DNA of 64,000 nt from Cocleimonas flava (GCF_004339015.1 NZ_SMFQ01000003.1:496001-560000), one strand, 5' to 3'; shown: positions 53,630 through 63,133, counted from the stretch's first letter. Notes: generated from the letters alone by a model not told the origin. Program-made: numbers and translations.

Positions 53630-56080
53630 ATGAGTAAAGCATTACCTTCTTCAGCACAAGTCGTCATTGTCGGCGGCGGCGTTATCGGTTGTAGTCTTGC
53701 CTATCACCTAACAAAATTAGGTATCACCGATGTGATGTTACTCGAACGCAAAACACTAACCTGTGGCACAACCTGGCACGCAGCTGGTCTTGTACCTACA
53801 CTGCGCGCTAATTACAGCATGTCGATGCTGGCGAAATATAGTGCAGAACTTTACGGCAAGCTGGAAGAAGAAACCGGACAGGCAACAGGCTATGTTCGCA
53901 ATGGTTCATTAACCATTGCAACCAATAAGGAACGCCTTGCCGAGCTCAAGCGTGGTGCTTCGATGGCGAAAGTTGCAGGTTTTCCATGCGATGTTATCGA
54001 CCCTGATCAAGCTAAAGAAATCTGGCCATTATTAAATATCGAAGACGTTGTCGGCGCGATTCATTTACCCGATGATGGCATGGCGAGTCCGGTTGACCTG
54101 ACCAATGCATTAGCACGTGGTGCGAAGAATGGTGGCGCTCAAATTTTTGAGAATACAAAAGTCATCGACATGATTGTTAAAGATGGTAAAGCCGCAGGTG
54201 TTGTAACCGAACACGGCGATATTGAAGCTGAAATCGTGGTCAACTGTGCCGGCATGTGGGCGCGTGAATTCGGTAAAAAAGCTGGCGTGAACGTTCCGTT
54301 ACACGCGGCAGAACATTTCTATGTCGTTACTGAAAAAATGCCTAATCTGCAAGACCATTTGCCAACAATGCGCGATATGGATGGCTACTGTTACTACAAA
54401 CCTGAAGGTGGTCAATTACTAGTAGGCATGTTTGAGCCTGGCGCTAAACCATGGGGCATGAACGGCATCTCGGAAGATTTTAGTTTTGACCAGATTCCGG
54501 ATGACTTTGATCATTTAGAGCCTTATCTCGAAGCAGCGATGCACCGTATTCCAGAACTACAGGAAACCGGTTTACAACTCTTCTTCAATGGTCCTGAATC
54601 ATTCACGCCAGATGACCGTTACCAGTTAGGTGAATCACCAGAATGTCGCAATTACTTTGTCGCTGCAGGTTTCAACTCCGTTGGTATTCAATCTGCTGGC
54701 GGTGCGGGTAAAGTGTTGGCAGAGTGGATTCAGAAAGACCACCCACCCCAAGATTTATGGCCAGTGGATATCCGCCGAAACAATCCATTTCAGGGGACTC
54801 AGCGCTACCTGTTTGAGCGCACTACCGAAACGCTTGGGTTGTTGTATGAAACACACTTCCCATTTAAACAATTCAGAACAGCGCGTGGTGTAAGACGCTC
54901 AGTCCTACACGCTCAATTAGAAAAACTAGGTGCTGTATTTGGTTGTGAAAACGGTTGGGAACGCCCTAACTGGTTTGCTGACGAAGGTCAGGAACGCAAG
55001 TACGAATACTCTTTTGGCAGACAAAACTGGTTCGATAACAATAAACGTGAACACGAAAACGTACGTAATGGCGTAGGTGTGATTGATCAAAGTTCATTCT
55101 CTAAATATCAGGTTGAAGGACCGGATGTGGTCAAGTTTATGAATCGTATCTGTTCGAATAATATCGATGTAGCCGTGGGCAAAATGGTTTACACCCAATG
55201 GTTGAATGATCGTGGTGGTATCGAAGCAGATGTGACACTTACCCGTACCAGTGAAGATGCCTATCTGATAGTTTCGGGCGTTGCGTGTCAAACACGTGAT
55301 ATGGCTTGGTTACACCGTAATAAACAAGACGATGAATATGTTGTGATCAACGACATGACATCTGCTTATGCCGTAATAACCGTGATGGGGCCAAAGTCGC
55401 GCGACACACTCAGCAAACTTACAGAAGCTGATATGTCACACGAAGCTTTCCCTTTCGCAAACTCTAAAGAAATTGATATGCAATACGCGCTGGTTCGTGC
55501 CTCACGTATTACCTATGTCGGCGAATTAGGTTGGGAGCTTTACGTACCAACAGAATTCGCGCCAAGTGTGTTTGATGCAATCATGGATGCAGGTGAAGAG
55601 TTTGCCATCAAACCTTATGGTTATCACACCATGAACTCACTGCGTATGGAAAAATGCTACCGTCACTGGGGTCATGACATCACTGACGAAGACACGGCAT
55701 TAGAAGCAGGCTTGAGTTTTGCTTCTGACTTCAACAAAGAAGGTGGATTCATTGGTAAGGAAGCCCTACTCGCGCAAAAAGAGAAAGGTTTACTCACCAA
55801 ACGCTTTGTTGCCTTCCTGTTTGAAGACGACCAACCCATGTGTTATCACGAAGAACCTATTTACGCGAATGGCAAAATTGCCGGCCGTGTGACATCCGGT
55901 ATGTTTGGTCATACAATGGGGGCGACAATCGCAATGGGTTATGTAGAATATGACGGTGGTATTGATAAAGCATGGCTAGAAGCGAGTGAGTTTGAAATTG
56001 AAGTAGAATGTGTTCGTTACAAAGTAAAACCTTCATTTTCTTCATTCTACGACCCAAAAATGGAAAAGATTAAGTGTTAA
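53630..56080 (+). CDS. dimethylglycine/sarcosine dehydrogenase-like protein
   Basis: 816 residues: N-terminal DAO domain with FAD motif VIVGGGVIGCSLAYHLTKLG and the TWHAAGL histidine that carries covalent FAD in this family, and a C-terminal GcvT-like folate-binding part (about 430-816, YTQWLNDRGGIEADVTLTR, GELGWELYVP). It demethylates N-methylated glycines and passes the carbon to THF. Operon with purU. Exact substrate (dimethylglycine, sarcosine or another methylated amine) unresolved. Confidence 0.85.
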   Translation: MSKALPSSAQVVIVGGGVIGCSLAYHLTKLGITDVMLLERKTLTCGTTWHAAGLVPTLRANYSMSMLAKYSAELYGKLEEETGQATGYVRNGSLTIATNKERLAELKRGASMAKVAGFPCDVIDPDQAKEIWPLLNIEDVVGAIHLPDDGMASPVDLTNALARGAKNGGAQIFENTKVIDMIVKDGKAAGVVTEHGDIEAEIVVNCAGMWAREFGKKAGVNVPLHAAEHFYVVTEKMPNLQDHLPTMRDMDGYCYYKPEGGQLLVGMFEPGAKPWGMNGISEDFSFDQIPDDFDHLEPYLEAAMHRIPELQETGLQLFFNGPESFTPDDRYQLGESPECRNYFVAAGFNSVGIQSAGGAGKVLAEWIQKDHPPQDLWPVDIRRNNPFQGTQRYLFERTTETLGLLYETHFPFKQFRTARGVRRSVLHAQLEKLGAVFGCENGWERPNWFADEGQERKYEYSFGRQNWFDNNKREHENVRNGVGVIDQSSFSKYQVEGPDVVKFMNRICSNNIDVAVGKMVYTQWLNDRGGIEADVTLTRTSEDAYLIVSGVACQTRDMAWLHRNKQDDEYVVINDMTSAYAVITVMGPKSRDTLSKLTEADMSHEAFPFANSKEIDMQYALVRASRITYVGELGWELYVPTEFAPSVFDAIMDAGEEFAIKPYGYHTMNSLRMEKCYRHWGHDITDEDTALEAGLSFASDFNKEGGFIGKEALLAQKEKGLLTKRFVAFLFEDDQPMCYHEEPIYANGKIAGRVTSGMFGHTMGATIAMGYVEYDGGIDKAWLEASEFEIEVECVRYKVKPSFSSFYDPKMEKIKC

Positions 56081-56090
56081 TCATTAGCAA

Positions 56091-56121
56091 AAAGGCACCC
56101 CCCACCTTTGGGGCCTTTTTT
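56091..56121 (+). terminator. C-rich terminator-like element E16
   Basis: AAAGG-CACCCCCCA-CCTTT stem then GGGGCC and six T's, closing the purU operon. Confidence 0.75.
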
Positions 56122-56188
56122 AGCTCACTTTTTTGATAAAAGCACAATAAACTATTTCGCAGTCATTGATAGAGAGAGCACCAACTGA

Positions 56189-56818
56189 ATGTCTAAAACC
56201 TTTACAGACAGATTAAACGAGACAGAAGCTGCTAATGCTGAAGCTAACCAGGGCAATTTACGCCTTGGTCAGCAAATCCGTGACCTGCGTAAATCCAAAG
56301 GCATGACGATTAGTTATCTCGCCCACCAGATTAATAAATCGGTGGGTTATCTCAGCCAAGTTGAACGCGGCGTTTCATCATTACCGATTCCTGTATTACA
56401 GGCGATTAGCGATACACTGGAAGTTCAGATCACCTGGTTTTTCCACACCGACACACCGCAAAAAGAAGATGAAGTCGACTATATTGTGCGACGTAACACG
56501 CGCCGTCATCTTGAGTTTTCAGGTACAGGCGTTAGCGAAGAATTACTCTCACCACGACTCAGTGGTGAAATCATGATGTTACAAACCACTCTGGAACCAG
56601 GCACTGTAAGCGACCCAGAGCCACGCCAACGCAAAGGTGGTGAAGATGCCGGCGTGGTACTTTCCGGCACCTTAGAACTCACCATAGACAGCAAGCAATT
56701 CACTCTGGAAGAAGGTGATAGCTTTTCCATCTACGATGACAAACAACATTTCTACAAAAACCCGTCAAAGACAGAAAAAACCGTCATCATCTGGGTGCTC
56801 ACTTCACAGAACTACTAA
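56189..56818 (+). CDS. XRE-family regulator with cupin domain
   Basis: 209 residues: helix-turn-helix (about 27-80, MTISYLAHQINKSVGYLSQV) and C-terminal cupin (about 140-205, GVVLSGTLELTIDSKQFTLE). Such proteins often control methylated-glycine, polyamine or amino-acid genes, so it probably regulates the purU-dehydrogenase genes just upstream, though it has its own start after element E16. Confidence 0.83.
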   Translation: MSKTFTDRLNETEAANAEANQGNLRLGQQIRDLRKSKGMTISYLAHQINKSVGYLSQVERGVSSLPIPVLQAISDTLEVQITWFFHTDTPQKEDEVDYIVRRNTRRHLEFSGTGVSEELLSPRLSGEIMMLQTTLEPGTVSDPEPRQRKGGEDAGVVLSGTLELTIDSKQFTLEEGDSFSIYDDKQHFYKNPSKTEKTVIIWVLTSQNY

Positions 56819-56961
56819 ATCATCTAGTCATAAACACGCATAAGCTTGCTATCTAATCCGTAGATAATTACCACTATAGTGAGTTTGATGATTTCGTTAA
56901 CTATGCTATTTTCTTTGAAGGTTCTGCATTCTGCAATTCTCTCACACTAAAGATAAATACT

Positions 56962-58089
56962 ATGACGTCACTCAATCATTTCTCTTTACTCAAACTCTCA
57001 GTAAAAGCACTGTTAGTTCTGACTTTATCTAGTATCGCAATAAGCCCTTCAGTATTTGCTGATAACACTGCTACAACAACGAACAAGACAACGGATACAA
57101 CTGCTGACAATAATGCGGACCAAACCTTAGTCGGGCAGATTATCGGCGCATCTGATGTTGAATTTCCGGATTGGTTTAAAGAGAGCTTTTTAGATTTCAG
57201 GGAAGATGCTGAAGAAGCGGCAGAAGAAGGCAAACACATGCTGGTTTTTGCCGATTTAAAAGGCTGCCCTTACTGTGCAAAAATGCTGGAAGATAATTTT
57301 AAGACCGCAGAAAAAGATGGCGGCAATCTGGAATTCATCAAAGAAAACTTCGATAGCATCCACATCAATATCAAAGGCAGTCGAGAGATAGCCTTCAATG
57401 AGCAAATGGAAGTGACTGAAAGCGAACTCGCTAAAGCCCTTAAAGTCCTCTATACACCTACCTTGTTATTCATGAATGCCGATAATAAAGTCGTAGCAAG
57501 ATTGAACGGCTACCGCACGCCACGCGAATTTAAAACTGTTTTGAATTACGTCAAAGATAAAGCGTATGAAACAACCGATCTTGCCAGTTACCGTAGCGAA
57601 AACCTCAACGATGTGGTGTATGAATTGCTCCCTAACAAACACTTTACTGACATCACCGACTTTCAAAAAGCCAGCGAAAAAGACAAGCCCATTGCTATTC
57701 TCTTTGAGGATAACACCTGTGGCGAATGTGAAGCTTTCCATAAAGATATTCTCACTAACCCAGATATAGATAACTTAATGAAAGCCTATAATTTTGCGCG
57801 TTTAGACGCCCTATCAGATAAAGAAATTATCGATATAGACGGCAATAAAACCACCGCCAAAGACTGGATTAAGAAGCTTGGTATCAGCTATCGTCCTGCT
57901 TTGGTGTTATATGCCGAAGGTGAAGAAAAAGCCCGCGTTACAGGCTTATTAAAAACATTCCATATGACTGAATTACTCACCTATGTTGCCGACAAAGAAT
58001 ATGAGACCTATGCCACCTGGCTAGAATTTGGCAAAGTCTACCAGGAGAACATACTCAAATCCGGTAAAGACATCGATATCTGGAAGTAA
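56962..58089 (+). CDS. exported protein with two thioredoxin-like domains
   Basis: 375 residues with a signal peptide (about 1-33) and a Thr/Asn-rich spacer (TTTNKTTDTTADNNADQ). Domain 1 has CPYC (C102, C105); domain 2 has CGEC (C253, C256). Both look like thioredoxin-fold redox sites for the periplasm, similar in style to SoxW-type proteins. Probably reduces or isomerises disulfides. Separate transcription from the XRE gene is likely. Confidence 0.78.
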   Translation: MTSLNHFSLLKLSVKALLVLTLSSIAISPSVFADNTATTTNKTTDTTADNNADQTLVGQIIGASDVEFPDWFKESFLDFREDAEEAAEEGKHMLVFADLKGCPYCAKMLEDNFKTAEKDGGNLEFIKENFDSIHINIKGSREIAFNEQMEVTESELAKALKVLYTPTLLFMNADNKVVARLNGYRTPREFKTVLNYVKDKAYETTDLASYRSENLNDVVYELLPNKHFTDITDFQKASEKDKPIAILFEDNTCGECEAFHKDILTNPDIDNLMKAYNFARLDALSDKEIIDIDGNKTTAKDWIKKLGISYRPALVLYAEGEEKARVTGLLKTFHMTELLTYVADKEYETYATWLEFGKVYQENILKSGKDIDIWK

Positions 58090-58209
58090 CGCTCAGCCGT
58101 TTTAAAACTATGCATTAGACAAATATGTAACAATCTATCTTCATTTTATAGATACATTCATTGACACGTATTCAATGCGCTTTAATCAATAATAACAATC
58201 ACTTCCATT

Positions 58210-58229
58210 ACGCTTCTATAGCGTTTTTA
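58210..58229 (+). terminator. weak terminator-like hairpin
   Basis: ACGCT-TCTAT-AGCGT followed by TTTTATT, 120 bp after the thioredoxin-like gene. Confidence 0.4.
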
Positions 58230-58383
58230 TTACTCTCTTTATCGCACTTTTATTCTGCAAACCACTCATCCGAAAAAGTAGTATTTAATGGCCATAAAAC
58301 TTAGTATGGCGTTAATGCGGCAAAATGTTTGCTAGCAAATATATATATTAATAATTATAAAAGCAGATAAACCATAAACTAAC

Positions 58384-59532
58384 GTGATACTGACCTCTAA
58401 ACCAACCAAAGAAGAAACCGCATCTTTCAATCAAAGTGTATTAGAAGAAAAAGTTAATTCGACCCGGGTTATCGTGATACTTGGGGCATTGCTGTTTATT
58501 GTTTATACAATAATGGACAAATTCGGCTTGCCCGAAGAAACGTTAGAAACGATTTTTCTTGCGCGTGGAACACTTCTGGTGGTTCTTGCTTATATCTATT
58601 ACCTGACTTACCAAAACATATTCCAAAAATATTACATACCCATTGTGATGGCTGGTTATTTTGCCTGTGGCATCGCCATCTCAATTGGTGTCTATGTTTC
58701 TCAAGCAGGTGAATATTCATACGATTTGTACTTTGCAGCGCTGATAATTCTGGTGGCTACCTCTTTTTCTTGGAGTTATCTACCTATAAAAGTTTCAATA
58801 TTCATCAGTGCGCTTTTTATCATCACATACATCTGTATGAGAGTGTTTGCCCACAAAGACATAGAAGGTGCGCGCTTATTAACATTAATGTCTCAAGTAT
58901 TTTATCTATTATCAATCGGGGTAGTCGCAGCGACCGCACAATACATTAGAGATACCTTAATCTATAAAAATATCCGATTACAAAAAAACTTAATCAAAGA
59001 AGCCGAAGAACAAACAAAAGAAGCCGAAAAACAAGAAATGCTGGCAAACCTCGATGCACTGACAGGTATACCGAATAGACGCTATATCACAGAGTGTTTA
59101 GAACTGGCGTTAAAAGATGCGCAACACACAAACACACTATTGGTTCTGATATTTTTGGACCTCAACGGATTTAAAGAAATCAATGATACCTATGGGCATG
59201 ACTCGGGAGATCGAGTGCTGGAAGTCACCGCCAAACGCCTCAAACATACGATTCGAGAAGACGATTATCTGGCACGTATCGGCGGAGATGAATTTCTCAT
59301 TGGATTTAAAACCGATCAATTCTCAGCCAAGTTTATCGACAGCCTCTGTGCAAAACTAAAAAAGAATATTTCAGATCCTATTGCATTTAACAAACACAAA
59401 TTAAAGGTAGGCGTGAGTATAGGCTGCGCCTCATACCCGGGAGATGGGGATACCATTGATGAATTAATAAAAATTTCAGACAAACACATGTATCTGGATA
59501 AACAGGAAGGAAGACGAAGCAAAACAATGTGA
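58384..59532 (+). CDS. membrane diguanylate cyclase
   Basis: 382 residues: about six N-terminal helices (residues 25-200), a short coiled coil, then a GGDEF domain with intact GGDEF motif (300-304) and an inhibitory I-site RxxD (REDD) five residues before it. It makes c-di-GMP from GTP. Start is GTG. Paralogue of the next gene; the helix region does not match a named sensor module with certainty. Confidence 0.85.
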   Translation: MILTSKPTKEETASFNQSVLEEKVNSTRVIVILGALLFIVYTIMDKFGLPEETLETIFLARGTLLVVLAYIYYLTYQNIFQKYYIPIVMAGYFACGIAISIGVYVSQAGEYSYDLYFAALIILVATSFSWSYLPIKVSIFISALFIITYICMRVFAHKDIEGARLLTLMSQVFYLLSIGVVAATAQYIRDTLIYKNIRLQKNLIKEAEEQTKEAEKQEMLANLDALTGIPNRRYITECLELALKDAQHTNTLLVLIFLDLNGFKEINDTYGHDSGDRVLEVTAKRLKHTIREDDYLARIGGDEFLIGFKTDQFSAKFIDSLCAKLKKNISDPIAFNKHKLKVGVSIGCASYPGDGDTIDELIKISDKHMYLDKQEGRRSKTM

Positions 59533-59539
59533 ACTGATG

Positions 59540-59587
59540 CATCGGAAAATTTAAACATCGGAAATTTTAAACATCGGAAATTTTAAA
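59540..59587. repeat. 16-bp tandem repeat, three copies
   Basis: CATCGGAAAATTTAAA followed by two copies of CATCGGAAATTTTAAA, starting eight bases after the first cyclase gene's stop codon. Confidence 0.92.
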
Positions 59588-59714
59588 CAAAGACAATTAC
59601 AGAACGACTAAATAACTACGAATAAGCAAATACTCAAAATAAAAGGATAATTCTGAGAATGGCTGTTTATATGACTTTTTAATAAATATAAGAAACCACT
59701 AAAAACTAAAAAAC

Positions 59715-60887
59715 GTGAACATAAACACTTTCAAATCAAAATACAAATCCATATCTTTTGGAGATAATCTGGCGGATGAAAAGGTCAATTCTACCCGAGT
59801 GATCGTGATACTCGGGAGTCTCCTTTATATATTGTATTCAGTAATGGATTATTTTGGGTTTACGAAAGATGTCTTAATGCAGCTCTATATCCCACGCGTA
59901 GCCAACCTTGCCTTATACGCCTTTATCTATTACCTGACCTACAAACGAGAATTCTTCCTCAAGCATTACAACAATATCCTCATGTCCGGTTATGTCGTAT
60001 CCGGCATAGCGATCTGTTTTGCCATCTTCATAGCCAGAGATGGAGATTACTCACATGGTATGTATTTCGCGGCACTCATGGTTCTTGTCTATAATTCCTT
60101 TACCTGGAGTTATCTACCCATGCACTATTCAGTTATTCTGGGTGCATTGCTTCTCGTCAGTTACGCAATGATAAAAATATACATCCACCAGGATGCATCG
60201 GGTACACACTTTTTGTTATTCATTGGTCAGGTTTTTTATCTGATATCTCTCATCACCGTCGCTGCAACATCAAAAATAATCAGAGATAACCTGATCAAGA
60301 AAAACCTGTTACTTCAGAAAAAACTGACAAAAATTGCCAAGGCAAAAACTCAGGAAGCAGAAAGACACGCAAAGCTCGCAAACCTAGATGTACTCACAGG
60401 ATTACCTAATCGTCGCTCCATGAGAAGCCGTATGCGCCAGGCATTGGCAGAAGCAAAACAATCGAATACCAAGCTCACCCTGATCTTCATAGACTTGAAT
60501 GGATTTAAAATAATTAACGATAACTTCGGACACGACTCTGGAGATAGAGTCCTGGAAATCACCGCAAAACGTTTATTGCAAACCACACGAAAAGAAGACT
60601 ATGTCGCACGCTTAGGTGGCGATGAGTTTTTAATCGGGCTTAAAACCAATTGTTTTAGCGATCAATTCGTCAAAACACTCTGCGAAAAAGTAAAAAATAG
60701 CGTATCAGCACCGATTGCATTCAAAGGTCAAAAACTACAAGTAGACGCCAGCATCGGCATCGCACAATACCCTGAAGATGGCGATAGCATCGAACAACTC
60801 ATTAAAGTTGCCGACCAACGCATGTACATCAATAAGCAAAACTGCAAGATAAAAAGAACAAGTGCGATAAGTGAATTACTCAGCTAA
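59715..60887 (+). CDS. membrane diguanylate cyclase, paralogue
   Basis: 390 residues with the same layout as the previous cyclase, including DEKVNSTRVIVILG at the N-terminus, about six helices, intact GGDEF (301-305) and I-site RKED. The pair arose by tandem duplication. GTG start. Closed by E17. Confidence 0.85.
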   Translation: MNINTFKSKYKSISFGDNLADEKVNSTRVIVILGSLLYILYSVMDYFGFTKDVLMQLYIPRVANLALYAFIYYLTYKREFFLKHYNNILMSGYVVSGIAICFAIFIARDGDYSHGMYFAALMVLVYNSFTWSYLPMHYSVILGALLLVSYAMIKIYIHQDASGTHFLLFIGQVFYLISLITVAATSKIIRDNLIKKNLLLQKKLTKIAKAKTQEAERHAKLANLDVLTGLPNRRSMRSRMRQALAEAKQSNTKLTLIFIDLNGFKIINDNFGHDSGDRVLEITAKRLLQTTRKEDYVARLGGDEFLIGLKTNCFSDQFVKTLCEKVKNSVSAPIAFKGQKLQVDASIGIAQYPEDGDSIEQLIKVADQRMYINKQNCKIKRTSAISELLS

Positions 60888-60916
60888 ACATAAGCTGATA
60901 TCACTTTCACGACTAA

Positions 60917-60952
60917 TTAAAAGCCACCCCCTACCTTTAAGGCACTTTTTTA
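60917..60952 (+). terminator. C-rich terminator-like element E17
   Basis: TTAAAAG and CTTTAA can pair around a five-C core (CCACCCCCTAC), then GGCAC and six T's, between the convergent cyclase and LysE genes. Confidence 0.65.
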
Positions 60953-60962
60953 AATGCTTAGC

Positions 60963-61598
60963 TTAAGTCGTAATCAACCAGATACCTACGCCAATCATCA
61001 AAGTACCCGCAATACGATTCATAATGCGCACATTACTGCGCTCTCGTAATAGATGCGCCAGCGATTGTCCACCGATTGCATACAAGGTCAGCGAGAAAAA
61101 TTCGATAGTTAAAATGATCAATAACAACACCGACAACTGTGGCAACAACGGCAAAGACTGATCAATAAAAGGCGGCAACAACGCCACGAAAAACGCCCAC
61201 CCCTTAGGGTTAGCAATAGCCGTTACAAAGCCCTGAGTCGCCAGTGACAAACGCGAAACCTGTACGCCTTCCTCAGACACTTCCTGAATCGCCAAACGCC
61301 CACGAGAACGCCACATCTGAATCCCGATATAACCCAAATACAAACCACCCGCCCACTTAAAAACGGTAAAGAAATCCGGGTACTTCAGCATAATCGCAGC
61401 CACTCCGATCATGGATAACACCACCACCGAACCAACCCCAATCAACTCGCCCGCCATCATCCAGAATGTCTTGCGCACACCAATCGTCATGCCCAATGTC
61501 ATCGACAACGTCATACACATACCCGGCGTCGTAGAAACAAACAAAAACGTGGGAATAAACACTGCCAACATCGCGGCATTAATAATTAGAAAAGTCAT
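60963..61598 (-). CDS. LysE/RhtB-family exporter
   Basis: About 211 residues with six helices and the family's FVSTTPGMCMTLSMTLGMTI and ANPKGWAFFVALLPPF motifs. Exports amino acids or derivatives. The frame extends to a TTG at 61634, but the ATG at 61598 begins with MTFLIINAAMLAVFIPTFLF, the normal LysE start, and is preferred. Confidence 0.82.
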   Translation of the reverse strand: MTFLIINAAMLAVFIPTFLFVSTTPGMCMTLSMTLGMTIGVRKTFWMMAGELIGVGSVVVLSMIGVAAIMLKYPDFFTVFKWAGGLYLGYIGIQMWRSRGRLAIQEVSEEGVQVSRLSLATQGFVTAIANPKGWAFFVALLPPFIDQSLPLLPQLSVLLLIILTIEFFSLTLYAIGGQSLAHLLRERSNVRIMNRIAGTLMIGVGIWLITT

Positions 61599-61662
61599 GG
61601 AGCGGAGATTAGGATAGAAATGCAGAGGATTCAATTTATTGTTGTAAGGAAAAGTAAAATAA

Positions 61663-61691
61663 AGGCACCCCCCTACTTATGGGCAGTTTTT
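61663..61691 (+). repeat. C-rich element E18, orientation exception
   Basis: GGCACCCCCCTACTTATGGG then CAG and five T's on the plus strand, in a divergent gap with no plus-strand gene before it. Confidence 0.7.
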
Positions 61692-61833
61692 CTGGTTTTA
61701 AAAATAGCTGGCAGTCTATAATAATTGAGTTAGATGGAATCTGTACTAACAGGTAAAATACAGAATCTGTTTAATAAACTGTTAGGTATCTGTTACGCAA
61801 AGTCAGTAATATCTTAGTTTCAAAATTATATTT

Positions 61834-62523
61834 ATGAATCAACATAGTGTTCAAAAAGCTTACCTAAAAAACTTTGAAGTAAACGGAAGAATATGTGTTT
61901 ATGATAAAGACCTAGGTAAATATTTTAAAAGATCAGCTAATCATTGTGCCTCTGAAACAGATTATCAATCAGAGGAATTTGAGAGTTTTCAAAATAAAAA
62001 AATAGAAAGCCCCGGAATATTAAAACTAAGAGCATTAGCTGAAGACATTCCTCTTAAAGAAGGTGATTTAGAGGTGATACTAAAGTGGACAGCTCTTCAT
62101 GGCTTAAGAAGTAAGCTCTTCCGAAAAAGCTCAGGTGTTGACTATCAAGCTGAGTTTAAGGAAAGACTTGAAATTGATTCATTATTTGCAAATTATTTTC
62201 AGTACGCTTTTGTCTACAAGAGTCCTAAAGATAAATACTTCATTACTTCGGATCATCCTGTCATAGACTTTACAGTCCAAAATAAAATTAGCAGAATTTT
62301 AGTTTGGTCACCAACTCTTGCCTTTGGTTTCTCTTCCATTGATGATTTTCCTATACACGAAGTAGAAACTACAGAAATAATAAACTCTATGATTTACAGT
62401 TCATGCAATAATGAAATTTTTACTAATCAAAGTACTTTACCCATTGAAACATATGAAGCTCATATTAAAAAGTGGGAACTGGAATATGAATTTAAAGATA
62501 GAAAGTTTAGTGTGAAATATTAG
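61834..62523 (+). CDS. DUF4238 family protein
   Basis: 229 residues beginning MNQHSVQKAYLKNFEVNGRI, the DUF4238 opening, with DHPVIDF and SPTLAFGFSSIDDFP later. Somewhat shorter than usual members. DUF4238 proteins are of unknown function and patchy distribution, so it may be an accessory gene. Confidence 0.7.
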   Translation: MNQHSVQKAYLKNFEVNGRICVYDKDLGKYFKRSANHCASETDYQSEEFESFQNKKIESPGILKLRALAEDIPLKEGDLEVILKWTALHGLRSKLFRKSSGVDYQAEFKERLEIDSLFANYFQYAFVYKSPKDKYFITSDHPVIDFTVQNKISRILVWSPTLAFGFSSIDDFPIHEVETTEIINSMIYSSCNNEIFTNQSTLPIETYEAHIKKWELEYEFKDRKFSVKY

Positions 62524-62599
62524 ATATATACCAAACAAATTGCTTCATCGGAAAAACTACTCGCTGAGTAAGGCGTTAGACTAATTCAGAGATTTAACA

Positions 62600-63133
62600 A
62601 TGGGATATAATTTATACATCACTAGGAAAGAGAATCATTGGGATGAATCAGGCAGCAAGATTTCAAAGAAAGAATGGTTAGAATATGTCTCGAAAGATTC
62701 AGAACTTATTATCGATAGTAAATCTAAAGACTATGTAATATTAAAGAATTCAGGCGACTCAGCACCTTGGTTGTTTTGGAGTGAAACTGGTGTCATTGAC
62801 AGTAAAAACCCACCGCATTTCTTTATTGAAAAAATGATTTCCATAGCAACTGATATGGATGCAAAGGTTCAGGGAGATGATCTAGAAATTTATACCTCTA
62901 TTCCAAATGGTTACAAGTTAATCACAGATGCGCAGCCACCAGTTATGATTGAATATCATAGAAAGGCTATGAACGGCAAAGTTGAATATACTGAGATACT
63001 AACTTCAAATAATAAACCTACAGCAACCCTGCAAAATAAAGAAAAGGCTTCAGTAAATACATTTTCACTACTGTTATTATTACTTGTTGTATTGGCTGTG
63101 GGTTATTTTGTTATAAGTCGATTAATTAAATGA
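62600..63133 (+). CDS. tail-anchored protein of unknown function
   Basis: 177 residues: polar, acidic/aromatic N-terminal part (GYNLYITRKENHWDESGSKI) and one C-terminal membrane helix (TFSLLLLLLVVLAVGYFVIS). No family recognised. Same strand and style as the DUF4238 gene, 77 bp downstream. Confidence 0.6.
   Translation: MGYNLYITRKENHWDESGSKISKKEWLEYVSKDSELIIDSKSKDYVILKNSGDSAPWLFWSETGVIDSKNPPHFFIEKMISIATDMDAKVQGDDLEIYTSIPNGYKLITDAQPPVMIEYHRKAMNGKVEYTEILTSNNKPTATLQNKEKASVNTFSLLLLLLVVLAVGYFVISRLIK

Noticed and set aside
50457-56080. Genomic island with integrase
   Set aside because: No integrase, transposase or attachment-site duplication was found here or elsewhere in the window, even near the tRNA genes.
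170-61691. C-rich elements as DNA uptake signal sequences
   Set aside because: Uptake signals are usually found in either orientation and often within genes; these are almost wholly intergenic and strongly oriented with gene ends, so a terminator-linked role fits better.
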